The notes: generated by a model not told the origin, from the letters alone. 64,000 bases of DNA from Naumovozyma dairenensis CBS 421 (GCF_000227115.2 NC_016488.1:62001-126000), one strand, 5' to 3'; counted from the first letter of the stretch, positions 40,751 to 52,470 are shown. Translations and numbers: made by a program.

Positions 40751-43700
40751 TCAAGCTCCATCTAATAAGAAGTTTGTAGCGGCGTCTAAATCCCAATTAC
40801 ATTTCTTTAACGCATTGGTAGCTTCTTCTTCACTGAACCCCATACCACTCAATTCTTCAATTGCCAATGACTTCGGTGTTGTTGCAATCTTACGATTTAC
40901 TGGATTAGATGAGTTATTTACAATTGGTGGTTGTGATAATGGTTGAGTTACGGCAATATTCTTTGTTTGATTAGCATTGGCAGCTCCGTTGTTAGAATTC
41001 CCGAAACCAGCAAAGATTTCATCCCATTCATCATTACTAACATTTTGTGTTGCATTCTGTGAGGCTTGCGTAAGTTGGTTTGGATACCCCACTGGGAAGC
41101 CTTGGCTTTCCGCTTGAGGTTGGGAGGTGATAATTGGGGAAGCTTCTGTAGTCAAAGAACCCGTAAATGCATTTTGTTGTAATTCGGTATCTAAATCTTG
41201 GTGTTCAATTGTTTCAAACCCTTCACCGTCAAGATCATCCTTACCTTCAGTCAATGACTGGGCATTGTTGTGTTCAACATCTTCTTTGGTTGGCTCATCT
41301 TCTTCTTCTTCCACAGCAGCTTCCTCCAAATTAGCAAATTCATCATCAAATGCATCCTTTTTTGGTTGAACATGCTTTTCTTCATATTGTGAATCTTGCT
41401 CTAAAGTTCTTTGGATAGGGGCAGTTAGTGTAGGGACAGTTGGTGATGCGATTTCTCTTGTATCTTCAAATTCATCGTCACTTGAAGATGATGAATCACT
41501 TTCTTCTACTGGTAATTCTTGCATTGGAGGAAATTCTTCGTTGACTGGATGCTTTTGCTGTTCTGATGGAAACGCTTGCGCCTCTGTTAAATCTGGAGAT
41601 TTTTCAATCGAATTATCACTTTCATTATCACTCTCAATGTTTGTTGGTTCTGTTACAACAGGTATATCATTGCCAATAGCAGCAGGCTTCTGTACTTGTT
41701 CATTGGCATCTTCCCAACCACCTGGAACATAAGGTTCCTCCAAAGTTTTTTCTTCTGCAGTGGTTGCTGCCGTTGGAGTTGCTAAATCAGATTCTTCTTT
41801 TTGAGTCAAATCTTGGATTTCAGTTTTTTCGCTGGTAGCAGTTGTAGGAACATTGGCAACTGGTAAAGATGGAGTGTCGAGAGTTACACCATTTAATTTA
41901 TCTTCTAATGTAGTTGGTACTTCAGTTTCACCTCTAACAGATTGTGGGGCATTATTGGCGACTGATGAGGTCAATGATTGTGTTCTTGGAATACCATATT
42001 CGTTCAAATCACCTTCAAATCTATCAGCCAAAGTTTGTGCCGCTTCTTCATCAGTATGTTGATTTGTTTGTCCAGTTGAAGGGACGGGTTCACCTGCTAC
42101 AGAATTAATGGCATCACCACCTTCACTTGTTGAACCAACGTTAGGAATATCTCTATCGAAAACGTCACTTATGGTTTTTTCAGTCTTGATCTCTTCGTCA
42201 TTTTCATCTAGTTCTTCTTCATCGTTATTAGTATCATTATTGTCTATTATAGTGTCATCTACAAACTTCGAAACTGTTTTTTCATTCTTAGTTTGGATGA
42301 TTTCCTTAGCGTCTTCCGGTAATTCTCCCATTGCTAATGTCATTTGTCTTTCAGCTAGTTCTTGTACTGAGTTGGCGTATTCAAGATGTTGTCTTTCCAA
42401 ATCTTCATTAGCTAGATCGAATTTCTTCTTTCTTTCACTTAATTCGTCGAACATTTTATTTAATTGTTGAACATGATCATTATAAATTTTTTCTTGCTCC
42501 TCGATTTGATTATTACGATCATTCAATTGTAATTCACGTTCATTCAAATCGTTATTTTTCTCATCTAAACTGGTATATTTAGATTGTAATTGAGCATGTT
42601 GATCTTCAATGGTCTTTTGGTATTCATTCAATTCGTTTTGCTTCGTTAGGTAAATTTTCAATTTTTCATCCAAACCGTTAATTTCCTTTTGTAAATTACC
42701 CACAGTAATTTGATTCAATTCTAATTGCTTGGAATTAACATCGACCATTGATCTTTCTTGTTTCACATGAGTTTGTTTCTCATTCAATTGAGATTGTAAA
42801 GTGGCCATCATTGAGTTCAAATTAGTAATTTGTTCTTTTAAAGTGTTATTAGTTTCTTGTGAAGTAGACAATTGTTCAGTTAATTCATTTAATTTTGACT
42901 CAATTGCATGATAATTTGCCTCAGTAACGGCTAGTTGTTGTTTCAAGGATTCAGTTTGTTTATTTGATTGCACTAATTGAGATTCTAATGATTCCGTTTC
43001 TTTGACGTTTGAATCATGAGTCTTACGTAAGGTAGACAATTTAGATTCAATGGATGCTTTCATGTCATTAACACGTTTCAATTCTTGCACAGCTCTTGAT
43101 TTCTTGTCGTTTGTAATTGATGCTTGCTTGGATAATGAATTAACTTGATTTGATAAATTAGCTAGATCAGTTGTTGCAGTTGATAATTGAGCAGATGCTT
43201 CACCATCAGCAAATAAATCATTATTGTTTGAAAACCCAAACCCAGACCCAGCCGTAGCAGATTTATTCATATTATTCAAAGGAGATTGAACACTTGGCAT
43301 ACCTAATGATGAGAAATCTGGTACTTGTGGTAATGAAACAGATGCTGATCTTTGAACAGGAGATATAGATTTTTGTTGTAAGTTTTGCATTTGATTGTGT
43401 TGTTGAAGTGGTGGTGGTGCATTGTATTCTTCATCTTCCTTAATGATATTTTGACCAAAATTTGAAGTTGGGTTGAATTTCTTCATATTCATGGAAGAAT
43501 GAGTAGGGACAGCAGGTGGAGTTGATTTAATTGGTGAGGAACTATTAGTAAAACTATTGTTCGTATCATTACGTAGCACATGTTGTTGTTGTTGTTGTTG
43601 CGGAGGTGGGGATGAAAATGAATTGTTTAAACCAAGTAAATCATTCAAAGAGCCATTATTAGAATTTTGAGGGATTTGAGGTTGAACAGGATTTTGAGTA

Positions 43701-44920
43701 TTAGTATCTTGGAAAGATGGTTTAGTTGATCTTGAAGGTACTTGCATTTGTTGTTGTTGTTGTGGTGGTGGTGATGGGAGTTGAGATTGTACAGTAGCAT
43801 TATTATTATTGTTATTATTGTTAAATAAACCTAAAGCAGGAGAATTTAATAATTCATTTGGAATTACATCAGGTAAATCTATACCAGAATTTTTCTTTTG
43901 AATTAAGAACATGGCAATGGCGAATTCTAATTTAGTAAATTCTGCATTATTATGGATATCAGCTAAATCCCATACATTTGCCAATGTATCTTGGTTTAAT
44001 CTTGACGATAAAAAGAATGGTACTAATACTTGAGAACCTAAGGAACCTTGATGATTTTTATCTAATGCATCAAAGATCATATCGAATTGTTTTTTCTGTT
44101 CTTGAGACAATGACCAGTCAGAACTAGCATTAGAAAAAGCACCTGATGAAAGTCTTGAGATAGTTGATTGTCTTTGTAAAGGTTGGGTAGAATTACCTGT
44201 GGAATGGTTACTTAATGGAACTTGGGTGGAAGGAGATGCGACAGTAGCTGATGCAGTTACATTGATTGCTTGCCATAATTGTGGAGATAACGAAGCTGGG
44301 AATGGAGTTAAAGAAGGATGATTTGTCATTGATAATTGGATCAAATACATAGCCATTATAAATTCAGTCTTGTCAAGGGAACCTGCTGTATTTCTATCAC
44401 ATAAAGCCCAAATTTCACCTAATGTTTGAACAGGTAATCTTGCCTTTAAAAAGATTTCCTTAGCTGCATCACCTGGCAAACGTTGAGATCCGTTTGCAGT
44501 TCTATCAAATAATTGAGAAAATTTTGCAATATCATTATGAGATGGTATTGGTATATTACTAGTAGGAGTAGAAGTAGAAGCTAAGTTTTGTGTTTGAGTT
44601 TGATCTAGGTTTGGTAGAACTTTGGGAGGTTGTTCATATAATTGAGAATTTATTGGTAAACTTGGATTTTGTTGTAAGTTCCCGATAATTCTCATGGCAG
44701 CACTAAATTCTTGTTTGTTTAAGAAACCTTTGTTATTAATATCTACCATGGACCATATTTGAGATAAGATTTGAGCTGATAAGCCAGAAGCCGCAAAGAC
44801 TGGTCTTAAAGCTTCACCGGTAACAACCCCTAGATCTTCTTTATCTAATTGAACAAATTTGTTTCCATATACCGATTGCTCTTCAGAAGTCAAAGGAGTT
44901 CTGAATACAATGGAACTCAT
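40751..44920 (-). CDS. EDE1: EH-domain endocytic scaffold Ede1
   Basis: Ede1 (Eps15-like) is among the first proteins at clathrin endocytic sites and binds ubiquitin and NPF-type adaptors. The protein is 1389 aa (1381 in S. cerevisiae). Three EH domains lie at about residues 10-100, 130-220 and 270-365 with EF-hand-like loops (DINNKGFLNKQEF, DRNTAGSLDKTEF, DKNHQGSLGSQVL). A Pro/Gln/Asn-rich region follows, then a long coiled coil (about 590-860), an acidic region and a C-terminal UBA domain (SLAIEELSGMGFSEEEATNAL, last 45 residues). The start at 44920 is the family start MSSIVFRTPLT. S. cerevisiae EDE1 lies near MOH1 and PSY4. Confidence 0.97.
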   Translation of the reverse strand: MSSIVFRTPLTSEEQSVYGNKFVQLDKEDLGVVTGEALRPVFAASGLSAQILSQIWSMVDINNKGFLNKQEFSAAMRIIGNLQQNPSLPINSQLYEQPPKVLPNLDQTQTQNLASTSTPTSNIPIPSHNDIAKFSQLFDRTANGSQRLPGDAAKEIFLKARLPVQTLGEIWALCDRNTAGSLDKTEFIMAMYLIQLSMTNHPSLTPFPASLSPQLWQAINVTASATVASPSTQVPLSNHSTGNSTQPLQRQSTISRLSSGAFSNASSDWSLSQEQKKQFDMIFDALDKNHQGSLGSQVLVPFFLSSRLNQDTLANVWDLADIHNNAEFTKLEFAIAMFLIQKKNSGIDLPDVIPNELLNSPALGLFNNNNNNNNATVQSQLPSPPPQQQQQMQVPSRSTKPSFQDTNTQNPVQPQIPQNSNNGSLNDLLGLNNSFSSPPPQQQQQQHVLRNDTNNSFTNSSSPIKSTPPAVPTHSSMNMKKFNPTSNFGQNIIKEDEEYNAPPPLQQHNQMQNLQQKSISPVQRSASVSLPQVPDFSSLGMPSVQSPLNNMNKSATAGSGFGFSNNNDLFADGEASAQLSTATTDLANLSNQVNSLSKQASITNDKKSRAVQELKRVNDMKASIESKLSTLRKTHDSNVKETESLESQLVQSNKQTESLKQQLAVTEANYHAIESKLNELTEQLSTSQETNNTLKEQITNLNSMMATLQSQLNEKQTHVKQERSMVDVNSKQLELNQITVGNLQKEINGLDEKLKIYLTKQNELNEYQKTIEDQHAQLQSKYTSLDEKNNDLNERELQLNDRNNQIEEQEKIYNDHVQQLNKMFDELSERKKKFDLANEDLERQHLEYANSVQELAERQMTLAMGELPEDAKEIIQTKNEKTVSKFVDDTIIDNNDTNNDEEELDENDEEIKTEKTISDVFDRDIPNVGSTSEGGDAINSVAGEPVPSTGQTNQHTDEEAAQTLADRFEGDLNEYGIPRTQSLTSSVANNAPQSVRGETEVPTTLEDKLNGVTLDTPSLPVANVPTTATSEKTEIQDLTQKEESDLATPTAATTAEEKTLEEPYVPGGWEDANEQVQKPAAIGNDIPVVTEPTNIESDNESDNSIEKSPDLTEAQAFPSEQQKHPVNEEFPPMQELPVEESDSSSSSDDEFEDTREIASPTVPTLTAPIQRTLEQDSQYEEKHVQPKKDAFDDEFANLEEAAVEEEEDEPTKEDVEHNNAQSLTEGKDDLDGEGFETIEHQDLDTELQQNAFTGSLTTEASPIITSQPQAESQGFPVGYPNQLTQASQNATQNVSNDEWDEIFAGFGNSNNGAANANQTKNIAVTQPLSQPPIVNNSSNPVNRKIATTPKSLAIEELSGMGFSEEEATNALKKCNWDLDAATNFLLDGA

Positions 44921-46578
44921 TTTGCTTGCTTGTATTAGTAGTTATAGTAAGTGGTAGTCTTTATTGTATCCCTTTAAGAAATGTCTTTGATGTATATCTA
45001 TAAGTACTTTTTTTTAGAAATAATAATAATACAATGGAAAAAGGCTACTAAAGAAAGATACAATAGTCGATCTAAGATATTCACTTCTTCTCTCGTTAAT
45101 TTGTCTTGCTTCCTGATTTTGTTTTTGGCAGAATCAACAAAAGTTTAAATAAATAAGTACCCAGATCTTATTTATTTAATTTCCATTATATTGTATAAAC
45201 TAATTAATAGGAGGGAGAACTCTCTTTTGCAATCCGGGGAAAAAACATGTTTAATACGTGTCGTATGAAGTGATGTATAATGCGTCACACTCAACAGGTC
45301 TGTCAAAACATGGAGACATGAGGTAGTCCCTCATCAGATGCAACGGAATAAGTGTTTTAATTGGGTTTGTAAAGAGACCGTTAAGGCAAATTGAGGTTTC
45401 TTCTTGGATTGTTTTATCTCATGTTGCTACATATAGCTTCACATAGCTACTCTGATAACGAAGTAAGTTTATAACGTTAGACACAATGCCGCCAAGGCCT
45501 AAGAATACCATCAAATACGAAAAACAGACCCTGGAGGATGAAGTAATATCTGGGTTCTTTTGCCAATGTTACGCCAGTGATCTTTTTTTTATTGGAAGGA
45601 TCCGTGGTTTTTCTTAAAAAACATGGAACAGTCTGCAATTGTAAACTTTTCAAGTTAATAAAGTGTCTACTGAGTCCCTTACATTATTCTCAGTATTATT
45701 GGACACTTCCAAATTGCTACACCCACAAGATTTATTATAATAACTCTAAGATTCCTTTCCAGAGGCTAACAAAGAGACTAACATATAACTCGTGTACCTA
45801 CATTTAAACATGCTCAAACCTAGGTGTGTGTTCTCCATGTTTTAATTGTACTTCAATCCAGTCGATCGATCTTGTCACCTCTTCCAGAAAGAAAATGCCT
45901 ATCAATAATTGTAATTTTCTTATTCTCCTCCTCAGATCGCCCATCTAAAGATTTCTTAACTTTATTTTGTTGCTCTTTCTCTCACTTTCTACTCGTATCA
46001 TCTGCTAACAGGTGACAGCCGCACCTTTCTTGCTTTTGATATAATGATAATATCGCCGATATTGACTAAGACTGATAAAAATGACCCACCATTATTTTTC
46101 TTGGTATACACCCGCATCAAAAATATTGGATAAGTGGTTTCAGCAATACCAATTCCACCATTGAAGAAGTACTCTTGAACTGTTTTATTTGATACATATG
46201 TTGGTTGGTTTTGTTTGTTATCATAAGGAGCTATCTACATCTAAACTCCGAGTTGAAAGTGTTATAAATGGGCCTTACAGGATACATTGCAAGAGCACTA
46301 TTCTTACCTAGTTAATGTAAACGTGGCCAAGATTTACCTTCACGACTATCCAAGGATCTTGCACTTTAGGGATGCTTAATTGAAAAGTTTTTTATTGACA
46401 GATTTTTTTAAACAATCATTTATATAAATATTCTCATATTTACCTTTCCTCTTGCTTCGTTGGCATTTCATTTTTCTGTTTTGTTACAATTTACATTCAA
46501 TCGATTTCCTCTTCCTTATAAATCTTCAATGGTTGAGTCACATGCAGCTCGGTCGAACCTTGTTCGTTGTTTTTGTAC
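44921..46578. other. Region upstream of EDE1 and downstream of broken A4
   Basis: About 1.65 kb. The first 300 bp form the EDE1 promoter. At about 45486 an ATG opens a 35-codon frame with two close cysteines (FFCQCYA); it is too short to classify. No intact gene. Confidence 0.5.
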
Positions 46579-47515
46579 TCAATTTACTTGGTTTCGTTGC
46601 TCTTGCTCTTGTTCTTGCCGTTCCTCTTCTGCTTCTTCTTCCTGATGTTGTTGTCCTTGTGCTTCTAGTTTGACCATCAGCCATTCGCCGATACATTTTA
46701 TTGCTGTATGCAGTCTACTGAAAACCTTTCGCACATACAAAAAGCCAGAGATCCCACAACATTTTAGGTAACGCCCTGAATAAGCTGGTTGAAGGTAAAA
46801 TGTTACACCCGTTGAAAAACTTACGACTGTACTTGCTACTGTCATCCACTTTTTAGTGTCACCAGATGCGTAAATACTGGTTAATAGCGATCCAATTGCA
46901 AGCAAAAAACAACTTGGACATAATATAGCATAACTCCAAACTCTCCATACTTGGCTACGAGTTGACCTGTCGAAATAAAATATGACTTCTTGCCGGAAAA
47001 TCTTTAATTCTAATTCTCTTTTTTATTGAGCATAGCTCTTTCAAGGTTTTATGGACGTCCAATGAAGATAGGTCCAATGCTTTGACTTTGTGTCTCAAGT
47101 TTGCAAACTTTTCTATATATGCCTTTCTCTCTTCTAGATCCAATGGTAGTTCCTTTAGAAGTATTTAGTTGATGTCGTCAAGGCAATCCTTTTCGTTATT
47201 TTTAAGGATAGCATTTAATATTATGTGAAGCTTCTCTTCAAGGGTACAATCAATCACCTTATTACTTATTTTTAATTCTATTGATGTAATACATGTATAC
47301 TGAGAGAAAATGATCATGAAATGACCATGGTGTTCAAAAATGTCCACTACCTCTTGCTTCAGAACACTGTTATCCAGAATTTTCCAATAGTCCACTCGGG
47401 GAAGGTGGTTTGTAATTTTTGAATAGTATCTATCGAGTAAAAAAATACTCTTGATGGAATTATTTTGTGGTATCCCAATGGTGAGAACTAATTCCTTTTC
47501 GATAGGATTTGCCAT
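46579..47515 (-). pseudogene. Family A gene, broken copy A4
   Basis: Diverged paralogue of A1. From the ATG at 47515 (MANPIEKELVLTIGIPQNN) the frame runs 116 codons to an in-frame TAA at 47165-47167. It continues in the same frame past the stop and then shifts by one frame at an A-run near 47022. The rest, with two hydrophobic segments and the conserved SGRYLKCCGISGFLY helix, stays open to 46579. The tail is a Glu/Gln repeat. There are thus one nonsense codon and one frameshift. It lies downstream of the intact B2 on the same strand and keeps an MSE-like element 162 bp upstream. Confidence 0.75.
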
Positions 47516-48609
47516 GTTTGTGGGTTGAGGAATTGAATTAAAAAAAAGTTGGATGTATTTTCAAAGAAAAACTTGTATTATATGAAAGAAGAGGAAACAG
47601 AAAAGTGGAAGCATTTGTACCTGTTTCTACAATTGTGTTGTAAAACTGTTGACACTTTATATTAAAGTTATTAGATTTTTGTGACATAAATTCAGGGAAT
47701 TGTGGGGGCGGCGCTTTCAAAAAAAGGGTAGGTTTTGTGTCCTGTATAGTTGAATGTAAACGTAAGACGGAAAAGTCCGATTCTGAGACGATGCTTTGGG
47801 AAAGGATGGGATATCCTCCATACCCTGAGAAGAGGAAAGAATATCTTGTCAAAGCATACACAGGTAGTTATACCAAATAGGACCTGCTGCGGCTCTGAGA
47901 AGCTTTTCTGAATTTTGAATTTTGAATTTTTACTTGTAGCTGAAAAACCTACCTTGCTACCTTGATGCTATTTTGCTTGGTTCATATGTTGTTGGTATCG
48001 ATCGAATTCCCCGCTCTTTCGACCCGGTCCAAATCAAGCCATTTGAGAAATCAGTAACAACGCTGACACATTGAAAGCACTGTAGCTCTATTCTAACACC
48101 CACTTCTCTCCTCGAGAAAATTTCTTTATTCAAAAAGAAGCAAAGACTAGACGTCTTTTCTTCTAATCTATTTTCCTTTCTTTACTTTATATTGACTATA
48201 TTACTTACTACATAGAAAAAAAACTATCTAGAAATACACACAGAATACTCTTAACTGCTTGTGGCTTAGGTCAGCTTACTTTCTTCCCTTTCTTCCTTTC
48301 TTTGATAGCCGCGTCTTTCATACCACTATCAATGTACACACCTTCCTCTACCTAACCTCTGTTTCATATACAAGTTCACAATATAGGTACTAGCAACAAT
48401 TATTCTTAATAGAGAGTGTATGGATTTCATAGGTGAAAAAAATTACAAGTGCCTGTCCTTATTTCTGTAACAGTATCCTCTTGAAGTAACGAAATGATTT
48501 CAATTCACCTTTTGGAACACTTTTTGAGTTCCCACATTAACTTATCCGTTAACCTCTACTCTTGTCTATTGTTCAAATGTCATGATAACATATCAATTAT
48601 TTTAGGTTG
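47516..48609. other. A4-B2 spacer
   Basis: About 1.1 kb. The 47650-47800 part is homologous to the A1 upstream block (GTTATTA..TTTTGTGACAYAAA, then a GGCGGCGCTTTC stretch and CCGATTCTGAGAC). The rest is AT-rich with T/C runs. No gene seen. Confidence 0.55.
47677..47685 (-). promoter_or_regulatory. MSE-like element upstream of A4
   Basis: The minus strand reads GTCACAAAA, fitting the Ndt80 consensus gNCRCAAAW, within TTTTTGTGACATAAA; the second half of the palindrome has one changed base. It is 162 bp upstream of the A4 start. A GGCGGC core (Ume6 URS1-like) follows some 20 bp further upstream. Confidence 0.45.
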
Positions 48610-49602
48610 TCAATGACATGACGTTGAAACTATGTAAGTGGCCTTGTTTTTTCTGCGAAGCACTGGATTCCCTTCCAAATGTTCTTGTAAAAACGACAAT
48701 GTGAAATAACTACTCGACCCCTTCCTCATTTGGTTAAATTTACAGACAAAATATCTTTGGTAGCAATGTCTCTCAGCCCAAGTAACATCACGGTCATGAT
48801 AAACTTCACTGTACTTTTTCTTTCGACCATTCACAGGTTCGCCCTTTATAGCAATGTCAGTGATGAAAATCTCATAGGGAGGATCTAGGAGAACTTTCAA
48901 AATGCCGTCAAAGTTGGGCAAATATCCACGTTTGATCGCCCTATTCCTATATACAATAAATAGATCACGATACACAATTGCATCAGATTTTTTGAAATGA
49001 TAAAAGAGAACTTCACAAGGAGTTGGTCCAAAATCTGAAGGGGGTAAAAATTCTATATCATTATCTCCTAAAATAGCTGGCAACGAGGGCATATCCTCAG
49101 ATGCTTTAATCTCTCCGTTAAAAATATTTAAATCAATGAAACCCAGCGGAGGGGGTTCATTTTTATAGCCCGATACACTTTTGTTGAAACCATCTATCCC
49201 TTCTTCACTAATAGTGGTGGAGAAATATAACTTCCCATTGCCTGTGTCGGGACCCCTCACCAGATACGCCCAGTAAGAATGATCATCTCTTAAATAATAA
49301 TGTGGATCATATAATTGTGACTTTCTTCTGTAAAACGAGAAAAGAGACCGATATTCTGTATTGAACACGCTGCTGTAAAATGGTGTACTCGATTTCAAAT
49401 AATGGTACATAAGACAGTATTTGAATAGGTAACAGATTTCCCTGGGGCAAAGCTTGAATGAGTTAGGCTCATCAAGAATCCAATAAACTTCACTTTTACA
49501 AAATGATAGTTTCTCTTTTAGTTTGGTATATTCATACCGAAAGATATTCATTGGCAGAGCTTTTTTACGGACCATCAAACAACGATTAGTATTTGAAGAC
49601 AT
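48610..49602 (-). CDS. Family B protein, intact copy B2
   Basis: Function unknown. The ATG at 49602 opens a 330-aa protein with no signal peptide or membrane segment. The N-terminal third is basic and aromatic (ILDEPNSFKLCPREICYLFKY). The C-terminal two thirds are the best conserved against B1: GPDTGNGKLYFSTTISEEG, PPSDFGPTPCEVLFYHF, YRNRAIKRGY, LDPPYEIFI and DVTWAERHCYQRYFVCKFNQ. The shared Asp, Glu, Arg, His and Cys could be catalytic or structural, but I can assign no fold. It lies directly upstream of broken A4 on the same strand, the same order as B1-A1. The module interrupts the EDE1-PSY4 neighbourhood conserved with S. cerevisiae chromosome II. Confidence 0.7.
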   Translation of the reverse strand: MSSNTNRCLMVRKKALPMNIFRYEYTKLKEKLSFCKSEVYWILDEPNSFKLCPREICYLFKYCLMYHYLKSSTPFYSSVFNTEYRSLFSFYRRKSQLYDPHYYLRDDHSYWAYLVRGPDTGNGKLYFSTTISEEGIDGFNKSVSGYKNEPPPLGFIDLNIFNGEIKASEDMPSLPAILGDNDIEFLPPSDFGPTPCEVLFYHFKKSDAIVYRDLFIVYRNRAIKRGYLPNFDGILKVLLDPPYEIFITDIAIKGEPVNGRKKKYSEVYHDRDVTWAERHCYQRYFVCKFNQMRKGSSSYFTLSFLQEHLEGNPVLRRKNKATYIVSTSCH

Positions 49603-51388
49603 TTTGCAATATAATAATGTTCTATACCTTACCTTTTTATCAACGTTATAGTAAGTGTTATGAATTCTTTAAAAAAACCTTTCTACCAACTCGAAATTCA
49701 TTTCAGTTATTATAGGATACACCAAGGCGTCCGTCATCACATCCAACATATAAAGTCTTCTGGTGGAAGTGCTTATTTCTCGAACGAGCTAATAAACTTG
49801 GAGCAGATAAACAGATGAGAAACTATTCCTGGCTAAAAAGTCAACCCATACTTCTTAAATTGTTAAGATCAGACCTTGGGATGTGTTGATGTAAAACATA
49901 GACTACAGTCATAGTTTTTATCTGGGGAACGTGGAAAGCCATACAAAGTTTGCAATCTGAAGGTTTTATAGGGATATCTATGTTTTCTATTACAGGTTGT
50001 ATGATATCTGAAGGGCAGTATTACTTAATGATAGAGATTTTGCCATATATAAATGGATCCCTTGAATGTCTCTGTTACTTGTCTGCGAGATTGGGCCACA
50101 TCACCTAAATAATGTATCTTCGTCCGAAATATTTGGAATTAACATTAGAGTTCTTGTTAGAGTAAAACTAGCGTTCTCGTAATTGGAAAGCATTGTTCTT
50201 TCAGTTTTACTTCGATCGTCATGTCCTTGCCTATGATTGTGGACCAGGTAGGTGAACTCTGGTATTATGTCCCAGAGATTTTTCACGTACGTACCGGTTA
50301 AAGCTAGCCTTTGAAGGAAGACGTTAATTTTCCAAGAGAGCGCCATAAATGAATGAGGTTCTGTCAGAGGAAACTGTATCAACACGAACCCATTCTGTTG
50401 AAACCAATGGAACTTCAGTCCCTGAAATTTGTACGAATACTGAAGAGATATATGAACAGTTCCCAAAAAGATAAAAAGGAAATTTTTCTAAGAAGTAGCA
50501 AGTTGAACAACAGGTTTCTTTTGATTGTTTGTTTTGCATTTACTGGAAGAACGCTTTATTTTACAATGTTCGAGTTGTCTATCATGTATACACATATATA
50601 TATACCATCGATTATAGAAGATAATTAATTCTATCACAAAATCAGCATACTCTAGCGTACGATTAGTTTGTTAGTGTTATATACGTCATGTAGATAGTTA
50701 ATGAGTTAATTCGTGATCGCTATTGTTTCTCCCTTCTTATTTTTTACACAACACCTTAACTTCCCGATCCTCACTCGGTAGTAGATCAGATTTTTTTTTG
50801 TCCTACACTATAGTTAATGTCTGGTTTGCCTCTTTCTTCATACTTTTTAGCGTATTGAAGTCGTTACTCTCTTTATTGTCGTATGTTGTTTGGCATCGTT
50901 TATTCTACAAGTTTCTACGTACGTATGCTGCCTCACTAAATACTTCATTTTTGAGGGGGACCTGGAAGCTCTTAATAGATTTCCTACGATAGGTAGATCC
51001 TCACACAAAAACAAAAGATCTTTACACCTAATACTCTGATGGTATTTATTTTAATATGATAAAACTATGTATAATAAGATTACACGATAGCAAGCTAACT
51101 GCCTCGTATGGAGGTATCCCATGTTAGTTCCTGCCTGTGGCATTTGATGGTCTTCTGAGTGGAAGAGGCACAGCATCTAAGCACAGGGCCCCAGAACTAC
51201 CCGTGGGAAACACATAATGCCACCCAACTAATTTTTCAGCCCAGATCTCAAGATCCTTTTATAGGTAAACAGCCCAGTAGAATATACTTGACCAGGTGGA
51301 AGAAGATCGAACGTCTTCATTCAAGACAAGTAGCTGATGTAACTCTGCCGAGGGATACATTCAATATAAAAAACAATACCTGCGATCG
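49603..51388. other. Region upstream of B2 and the VanZ-like gene
   Basis: About 1.8 kb. The part at 49845-49915 is homologous to 7950-8035 upstream of B1, marking the extent of the duplicated module. The frames at 50101-50466 (-) and 50723-50992 (+) have no recognisable homology. The last part is the promoter of the next gene. Confidence 0.5.
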
Positions 51389-51940
51389 ATGGTTACACTA
51401 TTTAGAAGAAACTACGTGATCCTTCTAATCATATCATCGATAGTAAGTTTATTCTTAGGGATCACAACAACAAGTTCAAATGATACCACAACAAGATCCT
51501 TCGCTTTAACGTTATTGATTTCTCAACATGATAAGCTAACACATTTTATCGTGTTTTGTTTGGAATCATGGTTATTCGTTAAGTGCTTCAAGAAGAAGTT
51601 GGTGCCCATACTCATTCCTAGAAAATTCATACACATACGAAACATGGATGAGTTTGAAACGGCCAATGGAACATTAGAACTGAATAGGTCGAACTCTGAC
51701 GATGATACTCTGCCGATTCTAGGATTTTTCCTCAGCGATCATTTCCAAATAGTCCACGTGAAGAAATATTGGCTGGCTATAATAATATGCTCTCTTGGGG
51801 CAAGTATATTGAGTGAGTTTATGCAAGCAATTTTGACACGCGGTAAAAGAGTGTTCGACACGAATGATATCATTACGAATATATTGGGATCCTTGTTTGG
51901 GATCACCATAGCTTATGGGCAAGAACGACATATGACATAA
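51389..51940 (+). CDS. VanZ-like small membrane protein (YJR112W-A-like)
   Basis: A 183-aa protein with about four hydrophobic segments (residues about 5-27, 48-65, 122-142, 160-176). The motifs HDKLTHFIVF and then LGASILSEFMQ..RVFDTNDIITNILGSLFG match the VanZ-like family (Asp-Lys-x-x-His, Ser-Glu-x-x-Gln, Asp-x-x-x-Asn-x-x-Gly). I believe this corresponds to S. cerevisiae YJR112W-A, an uncharacterised ORF annotated there with an intron; the position between EDE1 and PSY4 agrees with the sister region. Here the frame is open without splicing. Function unknown. Confidence 0.65.
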   Translation: MVTLFRRNYVILLIISSIVSLFLGITTTSSNDTTTRSFALTLLISQHDKLTHFIVFCLESWLFVKCFKKKLVPILIPRKFIHIRNMDEFETANGTLELNRSNSDDDTLPILGFFLSDHFQIVHVKKYWLAIIICSLGASILSEFMQAILTRGKRVFDTNDIITNILGSLFGITIAYGQERHMT

Positions 51941-52470
51941 CTAATGGTTGAATTTCAGATACATTTTTAACTTAGTTAGTTATTATTCGTTACCTTAAAC
52001 TTAACTAATCAAAGAAGAAACCGCCTGTGAATATTCGAGCAACGCTATAACGTACTTCTCCACTTGAGTCCCTCAGAATGAACCTCCTGAGTTGACTGTT
52101 ATGGACAATTTCGTATACGTAGACTAAATAAAAATGGTATTGAATTTATAGAGTTTATATAGAATATGTAGTTAAATAACGAATAAAAGAAGAAGAAACT
52201 CAACGTCCTATGTGAACATTTCTATTCTACACTGATAAATATTGATTATGCTGAATACCCTCTTTGTATTTTTCATCTTCAGAATCATTCTAGTAAAGTT
52301 GCAATATACGTATAGCAATGGATTGAATAAAGGAATCTTATTGAAAGCAATAATATTGAAAATTCCGAACAAGAAGATTTAAAACAAAACACTACAACAA
52401 AGACCATGAGGGAACAAGCGACCAGGTGAAGAAGAAGAAGAAAATAATACAAGCATATAAGAAAAACACA
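51941..52470. other. VanZ-like to PSY4 intergenic region
   Basis: AT-rich spacer with the PSY4 promoter. A short upstream ORF sits at 52406-52429. No other gene seen. Confidence 0.6.
52406..52429 (+). promoter_or_regulatory. Upstream ORF in the PSY4 leader
   Basis: ATG AGG GAA CAA GCG ACC AGG TGA, seven codons plus stop, ending 41 nt before the PSY4 ATG. If the transcript starts upstream of it, it could lower PSY4 translation. Confidence 0.35.

Noticed and set aside
45486..45590. Short ATG frame with FFCQCYA, considered as a BED-finger hAT transposase start
   Set aside because: Only about 35 codons, with no downstream transposase domain and no His pair visible.
51159..51419. 86-codon frame overlapping the start of the VanZ-like gene
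   Set aside because: Non-ATG start, overlaps a conserved gene in another frame, and has no recognisable content.
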